A DNA stretch of 64,000 nucleotides from Actinocorallia populi. GTDB taxonomy: Bacteria; Actinomycetota; Actinomycetes; Streptosporangiales; Streptosporangiaceae. The number at the start of each line of letters is the position of its first letter. Positions within the stretch are counted from its first letter, which is position 1. The position numbers and the translations under genes were made by a program. Positions 39,856 to 47,562 of the stretch are shown in pieces. The DNA lies in contig NZ_PVZV01000004.1 of assembly GCF_002995495.1 (NCBI RefSeq), forward strand, positions 62,001 through 126,000, read 5' to 3'. The notes under the pieces were generated by a model. It ran no database searches, was not told the origin of the DNA, and saw only the letters and a list, made by a program, of their open reading frames with translations.

Positions 39856-40317
39856 TCACCAGGCCTCGTTGCCGGTGTCGGAGGACAGGTCGCCCTCGCC
39901 CTCCAGCAGGCTCCGGACGTCCTTGGGCAGCTGGTCGAGGGCGTGGTCGAGCGCTCCGCGGCCGAGGTGGCGGCGCATGCAGCGGGTGACGGCGGCCAGC
40001 GAGGGCACGGCGGCCGCGCCGCGGATGGCCGAGGAGTTGCAGAAGGCCTCGAGGTACTGGTCGCGCCCGTACTTCTTGGGGACGTTGCCCGGTGACCAGC
40101 CGTCGTAGTAGACGCCGCGGAAGATCTCGGGGAGCTGGGCGGCGAAGTGCGCGCCGGTCTGGACGGTCAGCCGGTCGCGGAGCGTGTGGAGCCAGCCGCG
40201 CAGTGCGCGGTAGGCCTCGCGGCGGTCCTCGGTGCCGAGTTCCCGGGCGATGTCGTCCAACCAGCGGTTGGTGGTGTCGATGCTGTGGTCGAGGTGCTGG
40301 ACTCCGGTGAAAGGCAT
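39856..40317 (-). CDS. DUF2267 family protein
   Basis: 153 aa with AGGAGG 6 bp before the ATG. Helical pattern: SIDTTNRWLDDIARELGTED, REAYRALRGWLHTLRDRLTV, HFAAQLPEIFRGVYYDGWSP, then a second helical half from VTRCMRRHLGRGALDHALDQ. DUF2267 proteins are uncharacterised and often occur with heat-shock or universal-stress genes in actinomycetes. Here an hsp20 gene lies just upstream on the same strand. Confidence 0.9.
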   Translation of the reverse strand: MPFTGVQHLDHSIDTTNRWLDDIARELGTEDRREAYRALRGWLHTLRDRLTVQTGAHFAAQLPEIFRGVYYDGWSPGNVPKKYGRDQYLEAFCNSSAIRGAAAVPSLAAVTRCMRRHLGRGALDHALDQLPKDVRSLLEGEGDLSSDTGNEAW

Positions 40318-40347
40318 GAATTTCCTCCTGGGTCGTGAACGAACAGG

Positions 40348-40379
40348 AAAAAGGGGCGCCGGAAGGTGCCGACGCCCCT
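40348..40379 (-). terminator. Intrinsic terminator after hsp20
   Basis: Read on the minus strand: AGGGGCGTCGG, loop CACCTT, CCGGCGCCCCT, then a T run. A classic stem followed by five T separates the Hsp20 and DUF2267 genes, so they are probably separately controlled. Confidence 0.7.
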
Positions 40380-40387
40380 GGGACGGG

Positions 40388-40870
40388 TCATTTCCGGGAG
40401 GTCTCGCCCTCTTTCTTCGACTCGCCTGACGGCATCTCCGCCGTCTTCTTCACGGTGATCCGCCGCGCCTCGGGCTTGTCCTGCGGCAGCGGCATCCGGA
40501 CGGTCAGCACGCCCTGGTCGTAGGAGGCCTGGACGTCCTCGGCCTCGACCCCGTGCGGCAGCGCCAGGGAACGGGTGAAGGCCCCGTAGCGGAACTCGGA
40601 GCGCTTGCCCTCCCGCTGCTCCTGGCGGCGTTCGGCGTGGATGCGCAGCACGTCGTCGTCGGAGACGGTGATCTCGACGTCCCGGTCGGGGTCGATTCCG
40701 GGCAGCTCCGCGCGCACCACGTAGGTGCTGTCGTCGACGTAGTCCTCGACCCGGATCGCCTGGGTCTGCTCCGCCAGCGGTGACAGGAGCGACTGCCAGT
40801 CGCCGAAGGGAAGGTCCAGCAGTTCCGACATCGGGAAAAGCCGGCGGGTCTGTTGTGCTGGAAGAGCCAT
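40388..40870 (-). CDS. Hsp20/alpha-crystallin small heat shock protein
   Basis: 160 aa with AGGAGG before the ATG. The alpha-crystallin domain spans ~40-140: IRVEDYVDDSTYVVRAELPG, DVEITVSDDDVLRIHAERR, SEFRYGAFTRSLALPHGVEA, DVQASYDQGVLTVRMPLP. The C-terminal tail is Lys/Glu-rich and lacks a clear IxI motif. It is an ATP-independent holdase for unfolding proteins. I see no HAIR or CIRCE element in the 242-bp upstream region. Confidence 0.93.
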   Translation of the reverse strand: MALPAQQTRRLFPMSELLDLPFGDWQSLLSPLAEQTQAIRVEDYVDDSTYVVRAELPGIDPDRDVEITVSDDDVLRIHAERRQEQREGKRSEFRYGAFTRSLALPHGVEAEDVQASYDQGVLTVRMPLPQDKPEARRITVKKTAEMPSGESKKEGETSRK

Positions 40871-41112
40871 GGTGCACGACCTCCTGAACAGCTCCTCACG
40901 ACGGTTTCACCCCTCCTTGTTAATGCCGATCCGGCCGGTGGTGGGAGTGAAATTCGTCAAACCTCCGAAATAAAGTGCACAATAAAGTTTTGCCGTTTTA
41001 TGGCGGTATGTCCCGCAAGAAGTGTGTATGACGCACTACACGTTGATCATCGGATTAGGTCTGGTTTCCGGGGGCAAGGGAGGAGCAGACGGACACCGAC
41101 CCGGGGGAGAAG

Positions 41113-41319
41113 ATGGAGACCGACGGCAAGAGGGCGCGACTCCAGGAGATCGAGGAGGACATCGCCGGGCTCCGCAGGGAGTTCCCGGACCGGACGGACG
41201 ACCCGCAGGACTACGGGGACGCCGGCGCCGCGCTGGCCCAGCGCCAGGAGATCTCGGCCCAGCTCGAGGTCCTGGCCACCGAGCGCGACCGGCTCAAGGA
41301 GGAGCTCGGGCTCGACTGA
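41113..41319 (+). CDS. Small coiled-coil protein
   Basis: 68 aa (METDGKRARLQEIEEDIAGL...) with GGGGAGA before the ATG. Nearly all charged/Leu helix: RARLQEIEEDIAGLRREFPD and QRQEISAQLEVLATERDRLK, with a DPQDYGDAGAA turn between, so probably an antiparallel helical hairpin. Unknown family. It lies 29 bp before 41349 and is likely co-transcribed with it. Confidence 0.65.
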   Translation: METDGKRARLQEIEEDIAGLRREFPDRTDDPQDYGDAGAALAQRQEISAQLEVLATERDRLKEELGLD

Positions 41320-41348
41320 GCGCGGGCCCGCGGGGAAGGGAGACCGCC

Positions 41349-41723
41349 ATGACCGACCGCCATCACAAAGTGCGCGGGGAGCACAAGTACCAGCAGGAGG
41401 TGTCCTCCCCCGGGCAGCACGAGGAACGGCCGGGGCGCAGCCTCGTCACCACCAGCCACGAGGTGATCCGCCAGTGGGCGGACGAACGGGGCGCCGAGCC
41501 CGCGACGGTGCCGGGCAGCGAGTACGACGGGCGGCCGGGGCGGCTGCTGCTCGACTTCCCGGGAGGCAGGGGCGAGGACCTCCAGCACATCTCCTGGGAC
41601 GACTGGTTCGCGACGTTCGAGGCGCGCAAGCTCAACTTCCTCTACCAGGAGCACCTGGCCGACGGCTCCCAGAGCAACTTCTTCAAGCTGGAGAACCCCG
41701 GCGGCGACCGGCACTCCGGCTGA
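41349..41723 (+). CDS. Conserved hypothetical protein, small HEVIRQWAxxRG domain
   Basis: 124 aa. After a polar tail come TSHEVIRQWADERGAEPATV, RLLLDFPGGRGEDLQHISWD and WFATFEARKLNFLYQEHLAD. I recall many actinobacterial proteins with this pattern, often misnamed 1,4-alpha-glucan branching enzyme, but no catalytic barrel exists here. Function unknown; probably stress-associated from its neighbours. Its 3' end is 6 bp from the convergent kinase-CSD gene. Confidence 0.7.
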   Translation: MTDRHHKVRGEHKYQQEVSSPGQHEERPGRSLVTTSHEVIRQWADERGAEPATVPGSEYDGRPGRLLLDFPGGRGEDLQHISWDDWFATFEARKLNFLYQEHLADGSQSNFFKLENPGGDRHSG

Positions 41724-41729
41724 CGCCCC

Positions 41730-42950
41730 TCAGCGCGGACGGACGTCGCGCGCCTCCGGGCCGCGCTTGCCCGCCACGGTCCGGAAGGAGACGCGCTGTC
41801 CCTTCCTGAGCTCCTTGAAGCCGGGCATGTCGATCCGCGAGTAGTGGACGTAGACCTCCTCGGAGGAGGTGTCCGGGGTGATGAAGCCGTAACCCTTGTC
41901 GGATTTGAACGACCTGACGGTCCCGTGCAGGACACCGTCCTCGGCGTCCCGCACGGGCCTCGGCTCGGGCACCGGCGGCACGCCGCCGCCAGGCGGCGGC
42001 GTGCTCCCGCGGGGCGATGGCGCGTCCCCGCGGGGCGGCGGCGTACTTCCGCAGGGTGGCGCGTCCCGGCGGGGCGGCGGTGCGCCCCCGGCGAGCGGCG
42101 GCGTGTCCCCGGCGGGTGGTGGTGAGCCGCGGCCGAGCAGCGTCCGCAGGGCCGCGGCCGTCCGCGCCGCGGAGGGCCGCAGCTCCGGCTCCTTGCGCAG
42201 CAGGTCGTTCAGCAGCACTCCCAGCGCCCCCGCGTGCCGGGCGGGCCGCGGCGGGTGGTTGAGGATCGCGTTGAAGAGCGCCGCGAGCGTCGGGGCGCTG
42301 AACGGCGTCTCACCCTCCACCGCCGCGTACAGCGTCGCGCCGACCGCCCACAGGTCGGCCGCGCCGGTGACCGGCAGCCCCTCGATCTGCTCGGGCGCCA
42401 TGTAGAGCGGGGTGCCCAGGACGGTGCCCGCCCGGGTGAGGGCGGTGCCGTCGGCGAGGCTGGCGACGCCGAAGTCGGTGATGACGACACGACGGCCGTC
42501 GATCATGATGTTGCCGGGCTTCAGGTCGCGGTGCACGATCCCGGCCGCGTGCGCCGCCCCGATCGCGTCCAGGAGCTCGCACCCGATCGCCGCGACCCGC
42601 TCGGGCGCCAGCCGCCCCTCCCGCTCGATCAGCGCGCCGAGGGAGCCTCCCCTGACGAACTCCATGACCAGCGCAGGCATGCCGTGGTGCTGGACGACGT
42701 CGTGGACGGTGACGACCCCCGGGTGGTTGAGCCGGGCCGCCGCGCGCGCCTCCCGCATCACCCGACCGACCAGCAGTTCCTGCTGATCGGGGGAGATCCC
42801 CGGCCGGACGAAGAACTCCTTGAACGCCACCTCGCGTTCCAGCACCTCGTCCACGGCGCGCCACACCCGCCCCGCCGCGCCCTGCCCGATCGCCTCGACC
42901 AGCCGGTACCGGCCTCCCGCCGACTCACCGGCGACAGCAGCGTTCATCAC
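41730..42950 (-). CDS. Ser/Thr protein kinase fused to a cold-shock domain
   Basis: 406 aa. Kinase domain ~15-270: GQGAAGRVWRAVDE (P loop), VAFKEFF (Lys), IVHRDLKPGNIMI, ITDFGVASL, YMAPEQIEG. A Pro/Gly linker of ~75 residues with 9-10-residue repeats (PPPRGDAPSPRGSTPPP). C-terminal cold-shock domain ~340-406: GTVRSFKSDKGYGFITPD, with RNP1 KGYGFI and RNP2 EVYVHYSRID. No membrane segment. A cytosolic kinase joined to a nucleic-acid-binding module suggests RNA- or ssDNA-dependent signalling (inference). The start at GTG 42950 fits a leaderless TAGGGT promoter. Confidence 0.88.
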   Translation of the reverse strand: MMNAAVAGESAGGRYRLVEAIGQGAAGRVWRAVDEVLEREVAFKEFFVRPGISPDQQELLVGRVMREARAAARLNHPGVVTVHDVVQHHGMPALVMEFVRGGSLGALIEREGRLAPERVAAIGCELLDAIGAAHAAGIVHRDLKPGNIMIDGRRVVITDFGVASLADGTALTRAGTVLGTPLYMAPEQIEGLPVTGAADLWAVGATLYAAVEGETPFSAPTLAALFNAILNHPPRPARHAGALGVLLNDLLRKEPELRPSAARTAAALRTLLGRGSPPPAGDTPPLAGGAPPPRRDAPPCGSTPPPRGDAPSPRGSTPPPGGGVPPVPEPRPVRDAEDGVLHGTVRSFKSDKGYGFITPDTSSEEVYVHYSRIDMPGFKELRKGQRVSFRTVAGKRGPEARDVRPR

Positions 42951-42963
42951 GCCCGCCACCCTA
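42951..42963 (-). promoter_or_regulatory. Leaderless promoter -10 of the kinase-CSD gene
   Basis: On the minus strand, TTAGGGT (-10 hexamer at 42958-42963) is 7 bp before GTG 42950; no ribosome site is present. Confidence 0.5.
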
Positions 42964-43047
42964 ACCGCACCGCCCGCTCCCGATCAGCCCGCTTCCGGTC
43001 CTGCGGTCTGCCGGACACGGCGCGGGGGAGGCCCTCCCGGCGGACGG

Positions 43048-43629
43048 TCAGCGGCGGGTGTACCGGAGGGTGGCGTGGAACTGGTGCTCGCCGTGGTACC
43101 AGCTCTGGCTGGTGCGGAAGGTGAGGGTTTCGGCGGTGCAGGTGTAGGAGGCGCGCTTCAGGACGACCATGTCCCACTGCTTCTTGCGGATGCGCGCAGG
43201 CAGGGAGCGGTGGCGCGAGGGCGCCTGGCTGTGGGTGAAGGTGGCGTCGCCGGACGCGGTCCTCGCCTTCAGGGCGAGGGTGCCTTTCGCACCGCCCCGG
43301 AAAGTGGCGCCGACCTTGAGCCTCCTGTCGTACTTCGTCCATTCGTCGATGGGTTTTCCGCTGTCGGTGCCGGTGGTGACCGCCTTCTTCGAACGGGTGA
43401 AGTCGTAGGAGAGCGAGGACTTCGCGACGGTGAGGCGGACGCCCTTCATGCCTTTGCTGACGGCGGTGTACTCGACGTAGCCGAGATTCCTGGCGGTGAA
43501 CCCCGTGAGCTTCCACTTTCCGACGACACAGGGCCTGGCGGCGGCCGCCCCGGCGGGGGAGGCGACGGCCGGCAGCACGGAGGCGGCGAGGGCGCAGGGC
43601 AGAACGAGGCGAAGGATTCGTTGGGACAT
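43048..43629 (-). CDS. Secreted protein of unknown function
   Basis: 193 aa from the ATG at 43629 with AGAGGAG upstream. Signal peptide ~1-29 (ILRLVLPCALAASVLPAVAS, AGAAAA). The mature part begins ARPCVVGKWKLTGFT and is rich in beta strands (KGTLALKARTASGDATFTHS; HATLRYTRR at the end), with two Cys (CVVGKW and YTCTAET) that could form a disulfide. The start GxWK and beta content suggest a lipocalin-like barrel, but I do not recognise a family. It is divergent from the binding-protein gene at 43779. Confidence 0.65.
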   Translation of the reverse strand: MSQRILRLVLPCALAASVLPAVASPAGAAAARPCVVGKWKLTGFTARNLGYVEYTAVSKGMKGVRLTVAKSSLSYDFTRSKKAVTTGTDSGKPIDEWTKYDRRLKVGATFRGGAKGTLALKARTASGDATFTHSQAPSRHRSLPARIRKKQWDMVVLKRASYTCTAETLTFRTSQSWYHGEHQFHATLRYTRR

Positions 43630-43778
43630 GTCTCCTCTTGGGGTGAAAGCGCAGGTCAGCGGATAACGATGTGACAATCGCGCCGAACCGTGGGGAATAC
43701 GACTTCAGAACAAAGTAGGGGAGGTGTTAAATTGCGGCCAATCCGGCTGGCCGGTCGACGATGTAGAGGAAGAAGTCC

Positions 43779-45341
43779 TTGGCATTGGTCAAAGGTGGCA
43801 AGGCCCTGATCTGGACGGTGGCCGTGGCGGTGGCCCTCAGCCTCGCCATCGTCCTGTCCGTCGCGTACCTCCTCGACCCGTCCGAGGCAAAGGGCTGCGA
43901 GGGGGCGCCCGAGGGCATCCGGCTGAACAGCGCCAGGCACGGTGAGTGCATCGGGATCACCGACGGAAGCTACCTCTTCACCCCCGTGGACGGCGGCCTC
44001 GACGGGGCCGACCGCGCGGCCGCCGCCGAGATCGCCGGGATCCAGAAGAAAATCGTCGAGGAGAACCGGCGCGCCGTCGGTTCGGGGAACCACGTCAAGG
44101 TCGTGCTGCTCTCGCCGCTGACGGTGTCCAAGAGCATCCCGTCGACCATGTCCCTCCAGCAGATCCGGGACACGCTGCAGGGCACCTACACCGCGCTCGT
44201 CCGCGCCAACCGTTCGTCGGCCTTCAGCGACCCGGCGACCGTGCAGATCCAGCTGCTGCTGGCCAACCAGGGCAGCCGGCAGGAGGCCGGGGCGCAGTTC
44301 GTGGACGAGCTGATGGCGGTCTCCGAACCGGGCCACCCGCTCGTGGCCGTCGTCGGGCTCGGCTCCAGCGTGGCGAACACCGAGAAGATCGCCCGGGACC
44401 TGGCGGGCCGCGGCGTCCCGATGGTCAGCGCCGTCACCTCCGCCGACACCCTCACCGGCATCAAGGGGCTGTGGAGCGTCTCGCCGGGCAACAGCCAGTA
44501 CGCGCAGGCGCTCAAGGCGTTCCTCGAGCGGCCCGACCAGGGGGAGCTCAAGACCGGCATCATCGTCCACGACCTCAACGAGGACCCCTACACCACCACC
44601 CTGCGCGCCGCCTACCGGACCGTCCTCGACCCGTACGTGCGCTACCCCGACCAGAGCTACGCGGGCGGCACCGCCGAGCAGCCCCTGGCGCCCAACGCGT
44701 TCAGGCCAGTGATCAACAACCTCTGCGAGGCGGCGGGGCGGCAGAAGGACCCGCTGGACATGGTGTTCTTCGCCGGCCGCCTCGCCGACTTCGAGGTCTT
44801 CGCCCAGTACCTGGACGAACGCATCTGCCGGGACGACCCGATGACGGTCATGGTCGGTGCGACGGGCTTCGCCGGCGCCGAGAGGTACGGCGACCTCCTC
44901 CGGGAGGCCAACATCACCGTCGTCTACGCCACCTCCTCCGACTCGCAGGCCTGGGGCGCGAAGGAGAAGGGCACCCCCCGCTCCTACACCGGCTTCCAGG
45001 AGGCGTTCCTGTCGCACGGCTTCGACGCGGCCGACCTGCGCGACGGGTACGCGATCGCCCACCACGACGCCCTGGCCGCGGCGGCGACGGCGATCGGGCT
45101 CGCGGCGGTCCCCCGCAAGCAGGACACCGCGGCGCGGCTCCCCGCCCCCCAGGACGTCAAGGCGCAGTTCGGCAGGCTGAACCTCGCCAACGTGGTGCAC
45201 GCCGCCTCGGGCGAGCTGAGCTTCGAGCCGGAGGGCGGCAGGGCCGCCGGACGCTCCATCCCGCTGCGGCAGGTCGGGTCGAACTCCCAGGTCCCCGAGC
45301 TCCCCGAGGGGCTCACCCCCTACGTGGTGCCCGGTTCCTGA
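43779..45341 (+). CDS. Membrane-anchored periplasmic-binding-protein-like sensor (LivJ-like)
   Basis: 520 aa. TTG start, supported by AGAGGAAG upstream. Membrane helix ~11-32 (IWTVAVAVALSLAIVLSVAY), uncleaved by appearance, then a type 1 binding-protein fold: VKVVLLSPLTVSKSIPS, PLVAVVGLGSSVANTEKIAR, GVPMVSAVTSADTLTG, LDMVFFAGRLADFEVFAQYL, DGYAIAHHDALAAAATAIG. These resemble branched-chain amino-acid-type binding proteins. No ABC permease or ATPase is near; the next gene, 22 bp on, is a Ser/Thr kinase with its own membrane helix. I infer a ligand-sensing pair. Confidence 0.8.
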   Translation: MALVKGGKALIWTVAVAVALSLAIVLSVAYLLDPSEAKGCEGAPEGIRLNSARHGECIGITDGSYLFTPVDGGLDGADRAAAAEIAGIQKKIVEENRRAVGSGNHVKVVLLSPLTVSKSIPSTMSLQQIRDTLQGTYTALVRANRSSAFSDPATVQIQLLLANQGSRQEAGAQFVDELMAVSEPGHPLVAVVGLGSSVANTEKIARDLAGRGVPMVSAVTSADTLTGIKGLWSVSPGNSQYAQALKAFLERPDQGELKTGIIVHDLNEDPYTTTLRAAYRTVLDPYVRYPDQSYAGGTAEQPLAPNAFRPVINNLCEAAGRQKDPLDMVFFAGRLADFEVFAQYLDERICRDDPMTVMVGATGFAGAERYGDLLREANITVVYATSSDSQAWGAKEKGTPRSYTGFQEAFLSHGFDAADLRDGYAIAHHDALAAAATAIGLAAVPRKQDTAARLPAPQDVKAQFGRLNLANVVHAASGELSFEPEGGRAAGRSIPLRQVGSNSQVPELPEGLTPYVVPGS

Positions 45342-45362
45342 CCGGACGGAAAGGGGGCCGCC

Positions 45363-47030
45363 TTGCGCCGCCACATGGTCCTGGAGGACCGGTACGAACT
45401 GCTCGACCTGGTGTCGAGCGGCGGCATGGGAGAGGTGTGGCGCGGCTTCGACCGGCGGCTGGACCGGCCGGTGGCGATCAAGGGCATCCGGCTCGACCGG
45501 GCCGCCTCGGACACGGTCGTCGCGCTCTTCCAGCAGGAGGCCAGGATCGGCGCCAAGCTGCGGCACCCCGGCCTCACCGTCATCCACGACCTCCTGGAGT
45601 ACCGGCTCGACGAGCCCGGCGGCGGCACCGCCCGTGAGAAGGGCCTGGCCCTGGTCATGGAGTTCCTCGAGGGCGAGGACCTGGGCCGGCTGCTGGAGGA
45701 GCGCACGTTCTCGGTGCGGGAGACCCTGGAGCTGGGCGCGAAGACCATCGAGGCGCTGCGGGCCGCGCACGCCGCCGGGGTCATCCACCGCGACGTCAAG
45801 CCGAGCAACCTCATGGTGCTGCCCGACGGGCAGGTGAAGATCTGCGACTTCGGCATCGCCAAGGCCCGCGACTCCACCAAGGGCCTGACCGCCGACGGGA
45901 TGCTCGGCACCTACGCCTACATCGCCCCCGAGCGCATCAGGCTCGAGAAGACCGACGCGCGGGTGGACCTCTACTCGTTCGGCATCGTGATGTACGAGCT
46001 GCTGCGGGGCAGGCCGCCGTTCGAGGGCGAGCCGGGGGCCGTCCTGCACGCCCACATGGAGGAGCGCCCGCCGAGCCTCCGGGGGACCGGAGGCCCGCCC
46101 GACCTTCCCGAGGATCTCGAAGAGCTGGTCCTGCAGCTGCTGGAGAAGGACCCCGCGGCCCGCCCTCCGGACGCGGAGACGGTCCTGCGCCGCATCAGAG
46201 AGATCGAGCGCTCCCTTCCCCGCCTCCTCCAGGGCCGCTACGAACTCGTCCGCCGCCTCGCGTCCAGCGGGCTGACCGACACCTACCTGGCCAGGGACGT
46301 CCGAGCCCACCGCGACGTCGCGCTCAGGCTCCTGCGCTCGGACCTCCTGGGCGACCCGTCGTCCCGTGAGGAGTTCCTCCACGAGCTGGCCCGCGAGCTC
46401 CCCGGCTCGGTCGCGGCCGTCACGGAGACCGGCGAGAGCCCCGTCGCGGTCACGCTCCCCTTCGCCGTCCTCGACCTGGACCGGGCGGTACCGCTGCGCA
46501 GCCGCCTGGCGGACGGCCCCCTGCCCGCCCAGGAGGCCGTGCGGCTCGCCGACCTCGTGCTGCGGGCGCTGGAACGCGGCCACGCCGACGGCCTGGCCCA
46601 CCCCGGCCTGAGTCCCGACACCGTCCTGCTCTCCGGCGATCCGGACCGTCCGGACGTCCGCTTCCTCACTTTCGCCGCCCGCCCTCCGTCGTCGGCGGAG
46701 CCCGGCGACGACCTGCGCGCCGTCGCCCGCCTCCTGCACGAGCTCCTCACCGGCACGCCGCACCGGCCCGGCGCGGAACCCTCGGCCCTCAACCCCTACG
46801 TGCCGTCGTGGTGCGACGAGCTCGTCCGAAGGGCCCTGTCCTCCGACCGCCCCTACCGTTCGGCCGCCGAGTTCCGCCGCGCCCTCCAGGACCGGCCCGT
46901 CCCCGCCCGGACGACGGCCCGCGACCCCCTCCCGCAGGCGTCCTCCCCTCTCGGCTACCTGGGCGTGGGGCTCCTGATCGTCATCACCCTCGTCTCCACC
47001 GGCCTTCTCCTGCTCACCTGGCTCCGCTGA
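45363..47030 (+). CDS. Membrane Ser/Thr kinase with tandem kinase and pseudokinase domains
   Basis: 555 aa. TTG start with AAGGGGG upstream (ATG 12 bp later is possible). Active kinase ~12-280: SSGGMGEVWRGFDR, PVAIKGIRL, GVIHRDVKPSNLMV, ICDFGIAKA, YIAPERIRL. Second kinase-like domain ~290-520: GRYELVRRLASSGLTDTYLA, VALRLLR, but LAHPGLSPDTVLLSG replaces HRDxKPxN and DFG is missing, so it is a pseudokinase. C-terminal helix ~528-551 (LGVGLLIVITLVSTGLLLL). No extracellular domain follows, so the binding protein encoded upstream may supply it. Confidence 0.88.
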   Translation: MRRHMVLEDRYELLDLVSSGGMGEVWRGFDRRLDRPVAIKGIRLDRAASDTVVALFQQEARIGAKLRHPGLTVIHDLLEYRLDEPGGGTAREKGLALVMEFLEGEDLGRLLEERTFSVRETLELGAKTIEALRAAHAAGVIHRDVKPSNLMVLPDGQVKICDFGIAKARDSTKGLTADGMLGTYAYIAPERIRLEKTDARVDLYSFGIVMYELLRGRPPFEGEPGAVLHAHMEERPPSLRGTGGPPDLPEDLEELVLQLLEKDPAARPPDAETVLRRIREIERSLPRLLQGRYELVRRLASSGLTDTYLARDVRAHRDVALRLLRSDLLGDPSSREEFLHELARELPGSVAAVTETGESPVAVTLPFAVLDLDRAVPLRSRLADGPLPAQEAVRLADLVLRALERGHADGLAHPGLSPDTVLLSGDPDRPDVRFLTFAARPPSSAEPGDDLRAVARLLHELLTGTPHRPGAEPSALNPYVPSWCDELVRRALSSDRPYRSAAEFRRALQDRPVPARTTARDPLPQASSPLGYLGVGLLIVITLVSTGLLLLTWLR

Positions 47031-47067
47031 CGAGATCAGAGGGGCATCGAGCGGGTAAGGGGTCGGT

Positions 47068-47562
47068 ATGGCGATTCTTCGGAGTTATATCGGTGTCCCT
47101 CGGGCGGCCGTCTGGAGGACGCTCGCCGACGGCTGGACGTACGACCGGTGGGTGGTGGGGACCCGGCGGATCGTCGGCGTGGACGAGGGGTGGCCCGCGG
47201 TGGGGGCCGAGCTCCGGTACGTCCTGGGATGGACGCTGCTGAGGTGGAGCGACCGCACGGTGGTGCGGGTCTGCGAGGAGCCGCGGCGGCTGGAGCTGGA
47301 GGCGCGGGCGGGCCGGGCGGGCGCGGTCCGGGTGGCGTTCGAGCTGACCGAGTGGGGGGAGGGCACGCTGGTCACGCTGACGGAGCACCCGCTGAGGGGG
47401 CTGGGCGCCACCCTCTACATGTGGCCGGCGGAACTGGTGATGCGGCTGCGCAACCGGGTGCTGCTGCGGCGGCTGGCCAGGGTCACGGCCGGGAGAGCAG
47501 CCGCCGGGCGGAGGAGAGAGCCGGAGCCAGCAGGAACCGGCGCACGGGGGCTTCGGCACTGA
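47068..47562 (+). CDS. SRPBCC (START-like) family protein
   Basis: 164 aa. The N-terminus MAILRSYIGVPRAAVWRTLA, then VDEGWPAVGAELRY, VAFELTEWGEGTLVTLTEHP and a C-terminal helix (ELVMRLRNRVLLRRLARVT) are typical of polyketide-cyclase/START-type hydrophobic-pocket proteins. The last ~25 residues are low complexity and overlap the convergent flavoprotein gene by 80 bp. The ligand is unknown; the neighbour suggests lipid or isoprenoid (inference). Confidence 0.8.
   Translation: MAILRSYIGVPRAAVWRTLADGWTYDRWVVGTRRIVGVDEGWPAVGAELRYVLGWTLLRWSDRTVVRVCEEPRRLELEARAGRAGAVRVAFELTEWGEGTLVTLTEHPLRGLGATLYMWPAELVMRLRNRVLLRRLARVTAGRAAAGRRREPEPAGTGARGLRH

Noticed and set aside
40891-41112. HAIR or CIRCE heat-shock operator upstream of hsp20
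   Set aside because: No CTTGAGT-N7-ACTCAAG or TTAGCACTC-N9-GAGTGCTAA pattern was found; the region is merely AT-rich.
43656-46763. A very long open frame on the minus strand (over 1000 codons)
   Set aside because: It is antisense to the binding-protein and kinase genes, is made of Gly/Arg/Val-rich text without domains, and reflects high GC at third positions.
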